From: Saprospiraceae bacterium | GTDB lineage: Bacteria > Bacteroidota > Bacteroidia > Chitinophagales > Saprospiraceae | Length of the DNA stretch: 64,000 nt | Reading direction: 5' to 3' | Assembly: GCA_041392805.1 (NCBI GenBank) | Contig: JAWKLJ010000001.1 | Coordinates: 4,896,501 to 4,960,500, forward strand | Part shown: positions 54,004 through 62,574 of the stretch, in pieces | Numbering within the stretch: position 1 is the stretch's first letter | Layout: every line of letters starts with the position of its first letter | Position numbers and translations under genes: made by a program | Notes under the pieces: generated by a model | Databases searched by the model: none | What the model saw: only the letters and a program-made list of their open reading frames with translations | Told to the model about the DNA's origin: nothing

Positions 54004-55080
54004 ATGTCAAACAAACGCTTCTTTCCCCTCCAGGTGGCGAGCATTGAAAAGGTTACCCCTGATTGTAGTGTGATCGCTTTTGCTATTGAGGAGGAATTAA
54101 AAGAAGTTTTTACTTATAAACAGGGGCAACACCTGACTTTGAAAGCTGAAATCGATGGAGAAGAGGTGCGTCGATCCTATTCTCTCTGCTCCAGCCCAAT
54201 CGATGGAGAATGGAAAGTCGGGATTAAAAAAGTAGCAGGCGGCAAATTTTCCACCTTTGCCAATGAAAAGTTGCAGCAGGGTGATATATTAGAGGTTATG
54301 CCACCGAATGGGCGGTTTTTCATTGAATTGGATGGCCAAAAACAAAAGCACTATATGGCTTTTGCGGCTGGAAGTGGCATTACACCTATTTTTTCTATTA
54401 TTAAAACGCATTTGCTAGCGGAGCCCCAAAGTACTTTTAGTCTATTTTATATTAACCAGTTTGCCAGTAGTATTATACTTAAAGAAGAAATAGAGGCCCT
54501 GAAAAACCTATTCTTGGATCGCTTTGAATTATATTATCTGCTAACCAAAGAACAGCGCAGTACCCCTTTTTTTAATGGTCGCCTGACAACTGAAAAACTG
54601 GATACTATCTTTGATAAAATGCAAGACATCCAAGCCATCGATGATTTTTTTATCTGTGGCCCCGAGGACATGATTTTTATGCTGAGGGATTATTTATTGG
54701 CCAAGCAGGTCTCAGCAAAGCGTATTCATTTTGAGTTATTCCATAGCACGAAGCATCCTGAAAGTAAGCTTATCCCGGAAAAACCGACAAATGCAGCAGC
54801 CGATTGTGCCTTGACGATCCAGGAAGGAGGCAAGCAGTTCACCATCCATATGCCCCAGGGAGGCGAAAGCATCTTAGATGCTGCGCTGCAACAGGGAGCG
54901 GATTTGCCCTTTGCTTGCAAAGGCGGCGTTTGCTGCACCTGCCGTGCCAAGTTGATAGAAGGGCAAGTCGATATGCAGGTGAATTACGCGCTAGAAGACG
55001 AGGAGGTCGCCTCGGGATTCATTCTGACTTGCCAGGCTGTCCCCCTAAGCAAAAAAGTAGTTGTCGATTTTGATGTATAG
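54004..55080 (+). CDS. paaE: 1,2-phenylacetyl-CoA epoxidase, reductase subunit PaaE
   Basis: Passes electrons from NAD(P)H to the PaaAC oxygenase. The 358-residue protein has an FAD domain (RRSYSLCSSP, residues 59-68), an NAD(P) domain (FAAGSGITPIFSII; FFICGPEDMI), and a C-terminal plant-type [2Fe-2S] domain. The iron-sulfur cysteines are CKGGVCCTC (Cys304, 309, 312) and a distal Cys near residue 342 (FILTCQA). First gene of the operon. Confidence 0.95.
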   Translation: MSNKRFFPLQVASIEKVTPDCSVIAFAIEEELKEVFTYKQGQHLTLKAEIDGEEVRRSYSLCSSPIDGEWKVGIKKVAGGKFSTFANEKLQQGDILEVMPPNGRFFIELDGQKQKHYMAFAAGSGITPIFSIIKTHLLAEPQSTFSLFYINQFASSIILKEEIEALKNLFLDRFELYYLLTKEQRSTPFFNGRLTTEKLDTIFDKMQDIQAIDDFFICGPEDMIFMLRDYLLAKQVSAKRIHFELFHSTKHPESKLIPEKPTNAAADCALTIQEGGKQFTIHMPQGGESILDAALQQGADLPFACKGGVCCTCRAKLIEGQVDMQVNYALEDEEVASGFILTCQAVPLSKKVVVDFDV

Positions 55081-55112
55081 GAAGACTGTCTGCCGCCGAA
55101 ATTTGATCATTA

Positions 55113-56081
55113 ATGCTCAAGTATATGCCATTATCTATTGAAAAATTAGACCAGGAATTCCAAGCCAGGATTGATGCGGGCGAAAACATTGAGCCCAAAG
55201 ATTGGATGCCTGAAGCTTACCGGAAAACCCATATCCGACAAATTTCGCAGCATGCGCATTCCGAGATCGTGGGGATGTTGCCGGAGGCCAATTGGATCAC
55301 ACGGGCGCCCAGCCTGCGACGGAAAGTAGCCCTGCTCGCGAAAATCCAGGACGAAGCGGGGCATGGCTTGTATTTGTATAGTGCCACGGAAACCTTAGGG
55401 ATCAGTAGGGATGAATTATTTGAGCAACTGCACACTGGTAAGGCCAAATACTCCAGCATTTTCAACTATCCCACCCTTAGTTGGGCAGATATTGGGGCGA
55501 TTGGCTGGCTGGTAGACGGTGCGGCTATCATCAATCAAGTGATGCTGACGCGTACCTCTTACGGCCCCTACGCCAGGGCCATGGTCAGGATTTGTAAAGA
55601 AGAAAGTTTCCACCAACGACAGGGCTATGAAATCATGCTAACCCTTTGTCAAGGCACGGCCATACAAAAGGAAATGGCGCAGGATGCCCTCAATCGGTGG
55701 TGGTGGCCCTCGCTGATGATGTTTGGCCCCCGCGACGAGGAATCGACGCATACCGAGCAATCGATGAAGTGGAAAATTAAACGTAAAACCAATGATGAAT
55801 TGCGTCAACAGTTCATCGATATTACCGTTCCGCAGGCCGAGTTCCTGGGCATCAGTATTCCCGATCCGGACTTGAAGTGGAATGAAGCACGCGGTCATTA
55901 CGATTTTGGTGAAATTGACTGGGAAGAATTCTGGCAGGTCATCAAGGGTAATGGTCCCTGTAACAAGGAGCGCCTTGATGCTCGACGCAAGGCATATGAA
56001 GAGGGTGCTTGGGTCAGAGATGCTGCGATGGCCTATGCTGAGAAGCAAGAACAATCCTCAGCGATGGCTAAAGCATTGTAA
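55113..56081 (+). CDS. paaA: 1,2-phenylacetyl-CoA epoxidase, catalytic subunit PaaA
   Basis: Di-iron oxygenase subunit that epoxidises the phenylacetyl-CoA ring. Seen in 322 residues: two di-iron ligand sets, KIQDEAGHGLYLY (around residues 77-89) and CKEESFHQRQGYEIM (around 161-175), plus the family start LDQEFQARIDAGENIEPKDW. ATG at 55113 or 55125; the family start favours the second. 32 bp after paaE. Confidence 0.95.
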   Translation: MLKYMPLSIEKLDQEFQARIDAGENIEPKDWMPEAYRKTHIRQISQHAHSEIVGMLPEANWITRAPSLRRKVALLAKIQDEAGHGLYLYSATETLGISRDELFEQLHTGKAKYSSIFNYPTLSWADIGAIGWLVDGAAIINQVMLTRTSYGPYARAMVRICKEESFHQRQGYEIMLTLCQGTAIQKEMAQDALNRWWWPSLMMFGPRDEESTHTEQSMKWKIKRKTNDELRQQFIDITVPQAEFLGISIPDPDLKWNEARGHYDFGEIDWEEFWQVIKGNGPCNKERLDARRKAYEEGAWVRDAAMAYAEKQEQSSAMAKAL

Positions 56082-56127
56082 GCGGGTTTCAACAGCGGTT
56101 GGGTTTGATCAATTAAAATGAAAAACA

Positions 56128-56409
56128 ATGAAAAATTGGCCCCTTTGGGAAGTCTTTATTCGAGCTAAAAGTGGCTTGGAGCATCGCCATGTAGGCAGCC
56201 TCCATGCCGCTGATGCCAAAATGGCGATAGAAAATGCCCGCGATGTATACACGCGTAGACAAGAAGGCGTCAGTATCTGGGTCGTTCCATCTAAAGATAT
56301 CACTGCTTCCAACCCGGAACATAGCGCTGAGCTATTTGAACCCGCCCAGGATAAGGCCTATCGCCACCCTACTTTTTATGACCTTCCCAATGAACTTAAG
56401 CATATTTAA
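56128..56409 (+). CDS. paaB: 1,2-phenylacetyl-CoA epoxidase subunit PaaB
   Basis: Small structural subunit, 93 residues, needed for the epoxidase to bind its reductase in known systems. The typical opening WPLWEVFIRAKSGLEHRHVG is followed by GSLHAADAKMAIENARDVYTRR and GVSIWVVPS. Directly before paaC (ATG at 56411, 1 bp after its stop). Confidence 0.93.
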   Translation: MKNWPLWEVFIRAKSGLEHRHVGSLHAADAKMAIENARDVYTRRQEGVSIWVVPSKDITASNPEHSAELFEPAQDKAYRHPTFYDLPNELKHI

Positions 56410-56410
56410 A

Positions 56411-57181
56411 ATGAAAGACCGCTTGTATCAATACCTACTGTGCCTGGGCGATAGTGCGATGATCCTCGGACATCGGCTTTCGGAATTGTGCGGACATGGG
56501 CCAAGCCTGGAGACGGACATTGCCCTGACCAACATCTCCCTGGACCTCTTCGGACAAGTCCGAAATTATTTCCAATATGCAGCATTGATCAACAATGAAC
56601 AGCTAAATGTAAGCAAAGAATTGAGCGAGGATGACATTGCTTTTCTGCGCTACCCGCATGAGTACAAAAACGTTTTATTAGTAGAACAACCCAATAAAGA
56701 CTTTGCGTTTATTATCGCCAGACAGTTTTTCTTTGACGCCTTTCATCGGCCTTTCTTGGAGGCACTTGGCCATAGCAAGGATGAACAAATTGCGGCTATC
56801 GCCCATAAATCGCTCAAAGAGGTTAAATACCACCTTCGTTTTTCTTCAGAATGGGTAAAAAGACTTGGTGATGGCACGACGGAAAGTCATGATAAAATGC
56901 AAGCCGCTGTTAATCTTTTATATCCCTATTTGGGTGAATTATTTGAGGAATCTCCTGTCGAAAAAGAGATGAAAGCTCTAGGTATCGGCGTAGACTTGGG
57001 TGCTTTGCGACCCGCTTACTTCGAGCAGGTCAAGGCCACCTTGCAAGAAGCAACACTTGATCTTCCCCAATTTTTTGGCTTCCATTCGGGTGGAAAAAAA
57101 GGTATTCACACCGAACATTTTGGTTTTATCCTAAGCAACTTGCAGTATATGCAGCGAACGTATCCGGGGATGAAGTGGTGA
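56411..57181 (+). CDS. paaC: 1,2-phenylacetyl-CoA epoxidase subunit PaaC
   Basis: Structural partner of PaaA with a ferritin-like fold that lacks a working di-iron site in the family. 256 residues from ATG 56411 (MKDRLYQYLLCLGDSAMILG); the longer open frame upstream merely overlaps paaB and is not used. Seen: FGQVRNYFQYAALIN, AFIIARQFFFDAFHRPFL and KSLKEVKYHLRFSSEWVKRL. The tandem-repeat tract follows. Confidence 0.93.
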   Translation: MKDRLYQYLLCLGDSAMILGHRLSELCGHGPSLETDIALTNISLDLFGQVRNYFQYAALINNEQLNVSKELSEDDIAFLRYPHEYKNVLLVEQPNKDFAFIIARQFFFDAFHRPFLEALGHSKDEQIAAIAHKSLKEVKYHLRFSSEWVKRLGDGTTESHDKMQAAVNLLYPYLGELFEESPVEKEMKALGIGVDLGALRPAYFEQVKATLQEATLDLPQFFGFHSGGKKGIHTEHFGFILSNLQYMQRTYPGMKW

Positions 57182-57208
57182 GGGGAGTTTCGGGGGGATG
57201 GCTTGAGT

Positions 57209-57851
57209 TTTTTTTGGACGTGGAGATATTGGAGGTTTAGAGGTATTGGAGGTTTGGGGTAATTTTAGCTGCATTTTAATTTTAATTTTAATTGCCATTT
57301 TGATTCTATTGGTGCACAGTTTTTTTTGGACGTGGAGATATTGGAGGTTTAGAGGTATTGGAGGTTTGGGATAATTTTAGCTGCATTTTAATTTTAATTG
57401 CCATTTTGATTCTATTGGTGCACAGTTTTTTTTGGACGTGGAGATATTGGAGGTTTAGAGGTATTGGAGGTTTGGGGTAATTTTAGCTGCATTTTGATTT
57501 TAATTTTAATTGCCATTTTGATTCTATTGGTGCACAGTTTTTTTGGACGTGGAGATATTGGAGTTTTAGAGGTATTGGAGGTTTGGGGTAATTTTAGCTG
57601 CATTTTGATTTTAATTTTAATTGCCATTTTGATTCTATTGGTGCACAGTTTTTTTTGGACGTGGAGATATTGGAGTTTTAGAGGTATTGGAGTTTTGGGG
57701 TAATTTTAGCCGCATTTTGATTTTAATTTTAATTGCCATTTTGATTCTATTGGTGCACAGGTTTTTTGGACGTGGAGATATTGGAGTTTTAGAGGTATTG
57801 GAGGTTTGGGGTAATTTTAGCTGCATTTTAATTTTAATTGCCATTTTGATT
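57209..57851. repeat. six-copy ~111-bp tandem repeat between paaC and paaD
   Basis: The core GGACGTGGAGATATTGG occurs at 57216, 57328, 57434, 57545, 57657 and 57768, giving spacings of 112, 106, 111, 112 and 111 bp. Each unit has a purine-rich, G-rich half (GGAGGTTTAGAGGTATTGG-like) and an A/T half (TTTTAATTGCCATTTTGATT), ending in GGTGCACAG. The 106-bp unit lacks one A/T hexamer. Long open frames across the array are by-products of the period being near 3n; no gene is supported. The first unit starts 28 bp after paaC and the last ends 22 bp before paaD. Confidence 0.9.
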
Positions 57852-57873
57852 GAAATTTCCATTGATTACCCAC

Positions 57874-58368
57874 ATGACAAGTATAGAAAAAAAGCAAGCC
57901 ATCGCTAAGCGCTTAATTGCCGTTACGGACCCAGAAATTCCGGTGTTGTCCATTATGGATATGGGCATTGTGCGCGATATTGAGGTAGAGGGGCAAAGGG
58001 TGGTCGTCAAAATAACGCCTACCTATTCGGGGTGTCCGGCGATGGATATGATTGCGGTGGAAATAAAAGCAGTATTAGCAGAGGCGGGTTATGAGGCAGA
58101 TGTAAAAAGCATCCTTGCTCCTGCCTGGACAACGGATTGGATCACTGAAAATGGGCGCCAAAAATTGAGGGAATATGGGATTGCGCCACCATTAGAAGCT
58201 TCGGCAGATAAAAAGGCCTTATTGGGAGGTGCGAGGATCGTTCGCTGCACCCACTGTGGCTCTACCCATACTAAAATGATCAGCCAATTTGGATCAACTG
58301 CTTGCAAAGCGCTCTTCCAGTGTGAAGATTGTTTGGAACCATTTGACTATTTCAAATGCCTGAAATAA
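57874..58368 (+). CDS. paaD: PaaD (PaaJ-type) iron-sulfur/maturation protein of the epoxidase
   Basis: MIP18/DUF59-family protein needed to mature or assemble the epoxidase. 164 residues from ATG 57874, with MTSIEKKQAIAKRLIAVTDP at the start, DMGIVRDIEV and TPTYSGCPAMDMI (key Cys), and a C-terminal zinc-ribbon VRCTHCGSTHTKMI…FQCEDCLEPF. A TAATG overlap couples it to paaH. Separated from paaC by 692 bp of tandem repeat, the only long gap in the operon apart from the paaI-paaZ spacer. Confidence 0.92.
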   Translation: MTSIEKKQAIAKRLIAVTDPEIPVLSIMDMGIVRDIEVEGQRVVVKITPTYSGCPAMDMIAVEIKAVLAEAGYEADVKSILAPAWTTDWITENGRQKLREYGIAPPLEASADKKALLGGARIVRCTHCGSTHTKMISQFGSTACKALFQCEDCLEPFDYFKCLK

Positions 58369-59549
58369 TGAAAGTAGGAATCATAGGTGCAGGAACCATG
58401 GGAAGTGGTATAGCTCAAGTTGCCGCAACGGCTGGCTGCGAGGTCTTGCTATTTGATACAGCGGAAACGGCCTTAATCAATAGCCAGCAACAACTCGCTC
58501 GTATCATGAATAGATTGCTCGAAAAAGGGAAAATAAGCGCAACGGAGACTACTCGTATTCAAGAGCACATCAGGTATATTACAAACATCGAAGAACTAGC
58601 TGATTGTGAATTGATTATTGAAGCTATTGTGGAGAACCCGGGGATTAAAAAGGAGGTTTTTTCGACCTTGGCGCCCCTGCTTCGTCCGGCTGCTATCCTG
58701 GCATCCAATACGTCTTCCTTATCCATTGCTTCCCTTGCCGCATCCTGTCCATATCCGGAGCGTTTCATTGGCATCCATTTCTTCAATCCAGCCCCTTTGA
58801 TGGAACTGGTGGAGATTATTCCAGCCATCCAAACCAGTAGCGACACGAAGGAAAGGGCGAGGGCCATCATTGATAGTTGGGGTAAATTGACGGTAGAAGC
58901 CAAAGATACACCCGGGTTTATTGTCAATCGGGTAGCCCGTCCATTTTATGGCGAAGCCCTGCGGATCTATGAGGAGGGTATAGCCGATATAGCCACCATC
59001 GACTGGGCTCTGAAAACATTAGGTGGTTTCAAAATGGGGCCATTTGAGTTAATGGATTTTATTGGAAATGACGTCAATTACACCGTCACGGAAACCGTTT
59101 TCCAAGCGTTTTTCTATGATCCACGCTACCAACCTGCTTTCACCCAGAAGCGAATGGTCGAGGCGGGATGGCTGGGCCGGAAAAGTGGCAAGGGCTATTA
59201 TGATTATACAGGAAACACTCCTTCTCCTGTGCCAGAAGAAGATCAAAAATTAGGGCTTTACATTCTTCAGCGAATCCTGGCCATGCTGATTAATGAAGCA
59301 GCAGAGGCGCTCCATTACCAGATCGCGAGTAAAGTTGACATTGATACGGCCATGACCAAAGGGGTGAATTACCCGAATGGACTCCTGCAATGGGCGGATG
59401 AAATAGGCATTCCGACTTGTGTCCATCGCTTGGATGCCCTATTTGATGAATACCATGAAAGCCGATATCGTTGCAGCCCATTGTTGCGAAAAATGGCTAA
59501 AAATGGTACAACCTTTTACCCCATGAAAAAAGGAAGCATTTATGTCTGA
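58368..59549 (+). CDS. paaH: 3-hydroxyacyl-CoA dehydrogenase (PaaH-type)
   Basis: Oxidises 3-hydroxyadipyl-CoA to 3-oxoadipyl-CoA in the last part of the pathway. 393 residues from ATG 58368 (MKVGIIGAGTMGSGIAQVAA, the NAD-binding GxGxxG). A 4-codon longer ATG is in frame but the TAATG junction with paaD favours this one. Seen: SNTSSLSIASLAA, FIGIHFFNPAPLMELVEI (catalytic His), DTPGFIVNRVARPF and a second short C-terminal domain. Stop overlaps the paaI start by 8 bp. Confidence 0.93.
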   Translation: MKVGIIGAGTMGSGIAQVAATAGCEVLLFDTAETALINSQQQLARIMNRLLEKGKISATETTRIQEHIRYITNIEELADCELIIEAIVENPGIKKEVFSTLAPLLRPAAILASNTSSLSIASLAASCPYPERFIGIHFFNPAPLMELVEIIPAIQTSSDTKERARAIIDSWGKLTVEAKDTPGFIVNRVARPFYGEALRIYEEGIADIATIDWALKTLGGFKMGPFELMDFIGNDVNYTVTETVFQAFFYDPRYQPAFTQKRMVEAGWLGRKSGKGYYDYTGNTPSPVPEEDQKLGLYILQRILAMLINEAAEALHYQIASKVDIDTAMTKGVNYPNGLLQWADEIGIPTCVHRLDALFDEYHESRYRCSPLLRKMAKNGTTFYPMKKGSIYV

Positions 59550-59973
59550 AACTTTACCTACGGCTGTTTTCCATAAAATGATGGAAAAAGATGCCTTCAG
59601 TCAATGGCTAGGAATTGAATTGATTGAAATAGCGGCTGGCTATTGTAAGTTGGAAATGACAGTCCGGCCAGAGATGCTCAATGGCTTTGGCATGCTTCAT
59701 GGGGGTGTAACTTTTGCCTTCGCGGATAGCGCCTTTGCCTTTGCTTCCAATTCGCATGGCCGCCTGAGTGTGTCGCAAAATGGCAGTATGACCTATGCAA
59801 AGCCCGCTACCGCTGGCGATCGGCTCATCGCCGAAGCCACCCAATTGACTTTGGGCCACAAAACGGCGACCTTTGATGTAAAGGTATTTGAAAAAGAGAC
59901 CGAAAAAATCATCGCCTTTTTCCGAGGGTCCGTCTACCGAACCTCAAAGGAGGTTTTGGCCGAAAACACTTGA
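59542..59973 (+). CDS. paaI: phenylacetyl-CoA/hydroxyphenylacetyl-CoA thioesterase PaaI
   Basis: Hot-dog thioesterase of 143 residues that releases CoA from dead-end phenylacetyl-CoA intermediates. Seen: MLNGFGMLHGGVTFAFADSAF, written here in part as GMLHGGVTFAFADS, with the active-site acidic residue, and GDRLIAEATQLTLGHKTATFDV. Overlaps paaH by 8 bp. Confidence 0.92.
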   Translation: MSETLPTAVFHKMMEKDAFSQWLGIELIEIAAGYCKLEMTVRPEMLNGFGMLHGGVTFAFADSAFAFASNSHGRLSVSQNGSMTYAKPATAGDRLIAEATQLTLGHKTATFDVKVFEKETEKIIAFFRGSVYRTSKEVLAENT

Positions 59974-59990
59974 GGGGAACTACCCCCCCG

Positions 59991-60037
59991 AATCCCCCCG
60001 GGATTCCATGCTCGGCATACCCAATCCCATCGGGATT
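59991..60037. repeat. two short palindromes between paaI and paaZ
   Basis: AATCCCCCCGGGATT (59991-60005) and AATCCCATCGGGATT (60023-60037) each form a 6-bp stem with a 3-nt loop. They may be a REP-like pair, or slow or process the transcript between paaI and paaZ. Confidence 0.5.
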
Positions 60038-60074
60038 ACCCCTCGGTAGCCATAGAATAAGCAAAAAAAACCAC

Positions 60075-62567
60075 ATGCATAAATTAAGCAATTACGTCAA
60101 CGGAGAATGGCGAAATGGAGCAGACAAAGGACAGCCCCTCCTCGATGCAGTCACCGGAGCGGTGATCGCCCATGCCACCACCACAGGAATAGATTTCGGG
60201 GAAGTACTGGCCTATGGACGCACCGTAGGCGGGCCGCCTTTGCGCAATATGACCTTTCAGGCAAGAGGCTTAATGCTGAAAAAATTGGCCCTTTATTTAA
60301 ATAAGCACAAAGAACAATTTTATGAGCTAAGCTATCGGACTGGCGCCACGCGGGCCGATAGTTGGATCGATATTGAAGGCGGTTTCGGCAACCTATTTGC
60401 CAATGCCTCGCTGCGTCGCGATTTTCCCAACCAAACCTTCCATGTTGATGGCGATCCTATTGATTTATCCAGAGGAGGAAGTTTTATGGGACAGCATATC
60501 ATGGTACCCAAAGAAGGCGTCGCCATTCACATCAATGCCTTTAATTTTCCGGTTTGGGGGATGTTAGAAAAATGTGCCGTGAATTGGATGGCAGGTGTGC
60601 CTGCTATTGTAAAACCCGCAACAGCCACCGCCTTTTTAACCGAGGCAGTTGTCAAAGCTATCATCGCCTCAGGGATTTTGCCCGAAGGGGCTTTGCAATT
60701 GCTCTGCGGCTCGGCCCGAAGCATCCTGGATACCGTGGGGTCTCAGGACGTGGTGACCTTCACCGGCTCGGCAGCGACAGGGCGGATGCTCAAAGCTCAA
60801 CCCCGCATCATCGAAGAAGCCGTTCCTTTTAACATGGAAGCCGATTCGCTCAATTGCTCTATTTTGGGGGAAGATGCCATACCCGGTACTCCTGAATTTG
60901 ACCTTTTTATCAAAGAAGTGAGCAAAGAAATGACCATTAAATGTGGTCAAAAATGTACAGCGATCCGAAGAATTATAGTGCCGGAGGAACTGTTAGATGC
61001 CGTACAAATGGCATTGAGTAATACCCTGTCCAAAGTAGTCATAGGTAACCCCAGTCTGAAAGAAGTACGCATGGGTGCCCTGGCCAGTAAAGACCAGGTG
61101 CAGGAGGTGAGAGATAGGGTGCAAATTTTAGCACAAACGGCGGAAATCGTTTATGGCCATTTGGATAGCGTAGACTTAATAGATGCTGATGCAAAAAAAG
61201 GCGCCTTTTTAAGTCCTATCCTTTTGCTGGAAAAAGCGCCACACCAAAATCGGGCGGTACACGATATTGAAGCCTTTGGACCGGTGAGTACCATTGTGCC
61301 CTATAAAGACCTGGATGATGCCATCACCTTGGCCAAAATGGGGAAAGGCTCGCTGTGTGCGTCCATCGCTACGTATGATGATCAGATAGCCCGCGATTTT
61401 GTGCTGGGTGTTGCCAGCCATCATGGTCGCATCCTGGTCTTGAACCGGGAAAATGCCCAGAAAAGCACTGGGCATGGCTCGCCACTTCCTAGTCTGGTAC
61501 ATGGGGGCCCCGGGCGCGCGGGCGGAGGGGAAGAGATGGGCGGTGTCCGCGGTATTAAGCACTATATGCAGCGCTGTGCCATTCAAGGAACCCCTAGCAC
61601 TATAACGGCGATTACGGGCATTTATCAGGCAGGGGCAGCCTATACTGCGGCCCCTCAACATCCCTTTAGCTATCATTTCGAGGATATTGAGCCGAGGATG
61701 TCTATTTTAACGCATAAGCGCACCATTACCGATAGTGATATTATCAATTTTGCCAACCTGACCTGGGATCATTTTTATGCCCATACCGATATTACTTCAT
61801 TGGAAGGGAGTATTTTTGAGAAGAGGGCTGCGCATGGCTATTTTATCCTGGCCGCCGCCGCCGGGCTTTTTGTTTACCCCAATAAAGGCCCTGTTACCGC
61901 CAATTATGGGCTGGAAGAATGTCGGTTCATCCGACCCATTTACCACAATGACACCATCCAGGTTCGCCTAACCTGTAAAGAAAAAATAGAACGGGAAAGC
62001 AAAGGCCGGGAATTTCCTTCAGGCGTCGTCAAATGGTATGTGGAAGTATTTGATCAGGAACAGGAGTTGGTCGCGATAGCAACCATTCTGACGATGGTCC
62101 AAAAAAAGTCTCCATTCCTGCCATTCACCAAAGAAAATGTCGCCAAGGGCTTGGCAAAACTGACGGATTCGCATCGGGCGAAATGGGGCATTTTAAGTCC
62201 CCAACACATGGTTGAGCACCTGGAATTCTTTATGCAAATGGCGATGGGCGCGATTAAAACGGACATTACTACCCCTGAGAAATACCTGGAAAGAACCCAG
62301 GAATCACTTTTCAATTACCGCCCAATGCCCCGGGATTTTGATCATCCCTTACTTAAAGTGGAAGCCCTGGAGGATTTGCGATTTGGTAGCTTGGAAGAAG
62401 CCAAAGCAGCGCTCCTGTCGTCCCTTGACGCTTATGAAGCTTTCTTCAAGGCGCATCCGGGTATCAAAACGCCAAACACCGTATTCGGTATGTTGGATAA
62501 GCAGCTGTGGGATTTACTACACCGCAAACATTTTCACCATCATTTTGAGCAATTTGACTTAATCTAA
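60075..62567 (+). CDS. paaZ: bifunctional PaaZ: aldehyde dehydrogenase plus oxepin-CoA hydrolase, with extra C-terminal domain
   Basis: Opens oxepin-CoA and oxidises the semialdehyde. 830 residues from ATG 60075 (a longer open frame begins upstream at 59970 but reads low-complexity codons). The aldehyde dehydrogenase domain (1-510) has Glu255 (FNMEADSLN) and Cys294 (KCGQKCTAI). The MaoC-type hydratase (545-675) has Asp565 and His570 in LTWDHFYAHTD. Residues about 680-830 are an additional DinB/DUF1569-like helical domain (LSPQHMVEHLEFFMQMA … HHHFEQFDLI) not found in E. coli PaaZ, which is about 681 residues. Role of that domain unknown. Confidence 0.92.
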   Translation: MHKLSNYVNGEWRNGADKGQPLLDAVTGAVIAHATTTGIDFGEVLAYGRTVGGPPLRNMTFQARGLMLKKLALYLNKHKEQFYELSYRTGATRADSWIDIEGGFGNLFANASLRRDFPNQTFHVDGDPIDLSRGGSFMGQHIMVPKEGVAIHINAFNFPVWGMLEKCAVNWMAGVPAIVKPATATAFLTEAVVKAIIASGILPEGALQLLCGSARSILDTVGSQDVVTFTGSAATGRMLKAQPRIIEEAVPFNMEADSLNCSILGEDAIPGTPEFDLFIKEVSKEMTIKCGQKCTAIRRIIVPEELLDAVQMALSNTLSKVVIGNPSLKEVRMGALASKDQVQEVRDRVQILAQTAEIVYGHLDSVDLIDADAKKGAFLSPILLLEKAPHQNRAVHDIEAFGPVSTIVPYKDLDDAITLAKMGKGSLCASIATYDDQIARDFVLGVASHHGRILVLNRENAQKSTGHGSPLPSLVHGGPGRAGGGEEMGGVRGIKHYMQRCAIQGTPSTITAITGIYQAGAAYTAAPQHPFSYHFEDIEPRMSILTHKRTITDSDIINFANLTWDHFYAHTDITSLEGSIFEKRAAHGYFILAAAAGLFVYPNKGPVTANYGLEECRFIRPIYHNDTIQVRLTCKEKIERESKGREFPSGVVKWYVEVFDQEQELVAIATILTMVQKKSPFLPFTKENVAKGLAKLTDSHRAKWGILSPQHMVEHLEFFMQMAMGAIKTDITTPEKYLERTQESLFNYRPMPRDFDHPLLKVEALEDLRFGSLEEAKAALLSSLDAYEAFFKAHPGIKTPNTVFGMLDKQLWDLLHRKHFHHHFEQFDLI

Positions 62568-62574
62568 TCGTTAT

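Noticed and set aside
56234..56410. Longer paaC start overlapping paaB
   Set aside because: The added residues do not resemble PaaC, while MKDRLYQYLLCLGDSAM at 56411 is the family start and follows paaB by 1 bp.
57209..57851. CRISPR array
   Set aside because: Repeats are about 111 bp, directly joined and nearly identical throughout; there are no unique spacers and no cas genes.
57464..57908. Open frames through the tandem repeats that look like repeated membrane helices (ILILILIAILILLV)
   Set aside because: They occur on both strands and only because the period is close to a multiple of three; there is no start context, and they stop inside or overlap paaD out of frame.
59970..60074. Longer paaZ start at 59970
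   Set aside because: The extension reads through the intergenic palindromes (PPNPPGIPCSAYPIPSG) and is not protein-like; MHKLSNYVNGEW is the family N-terminus.
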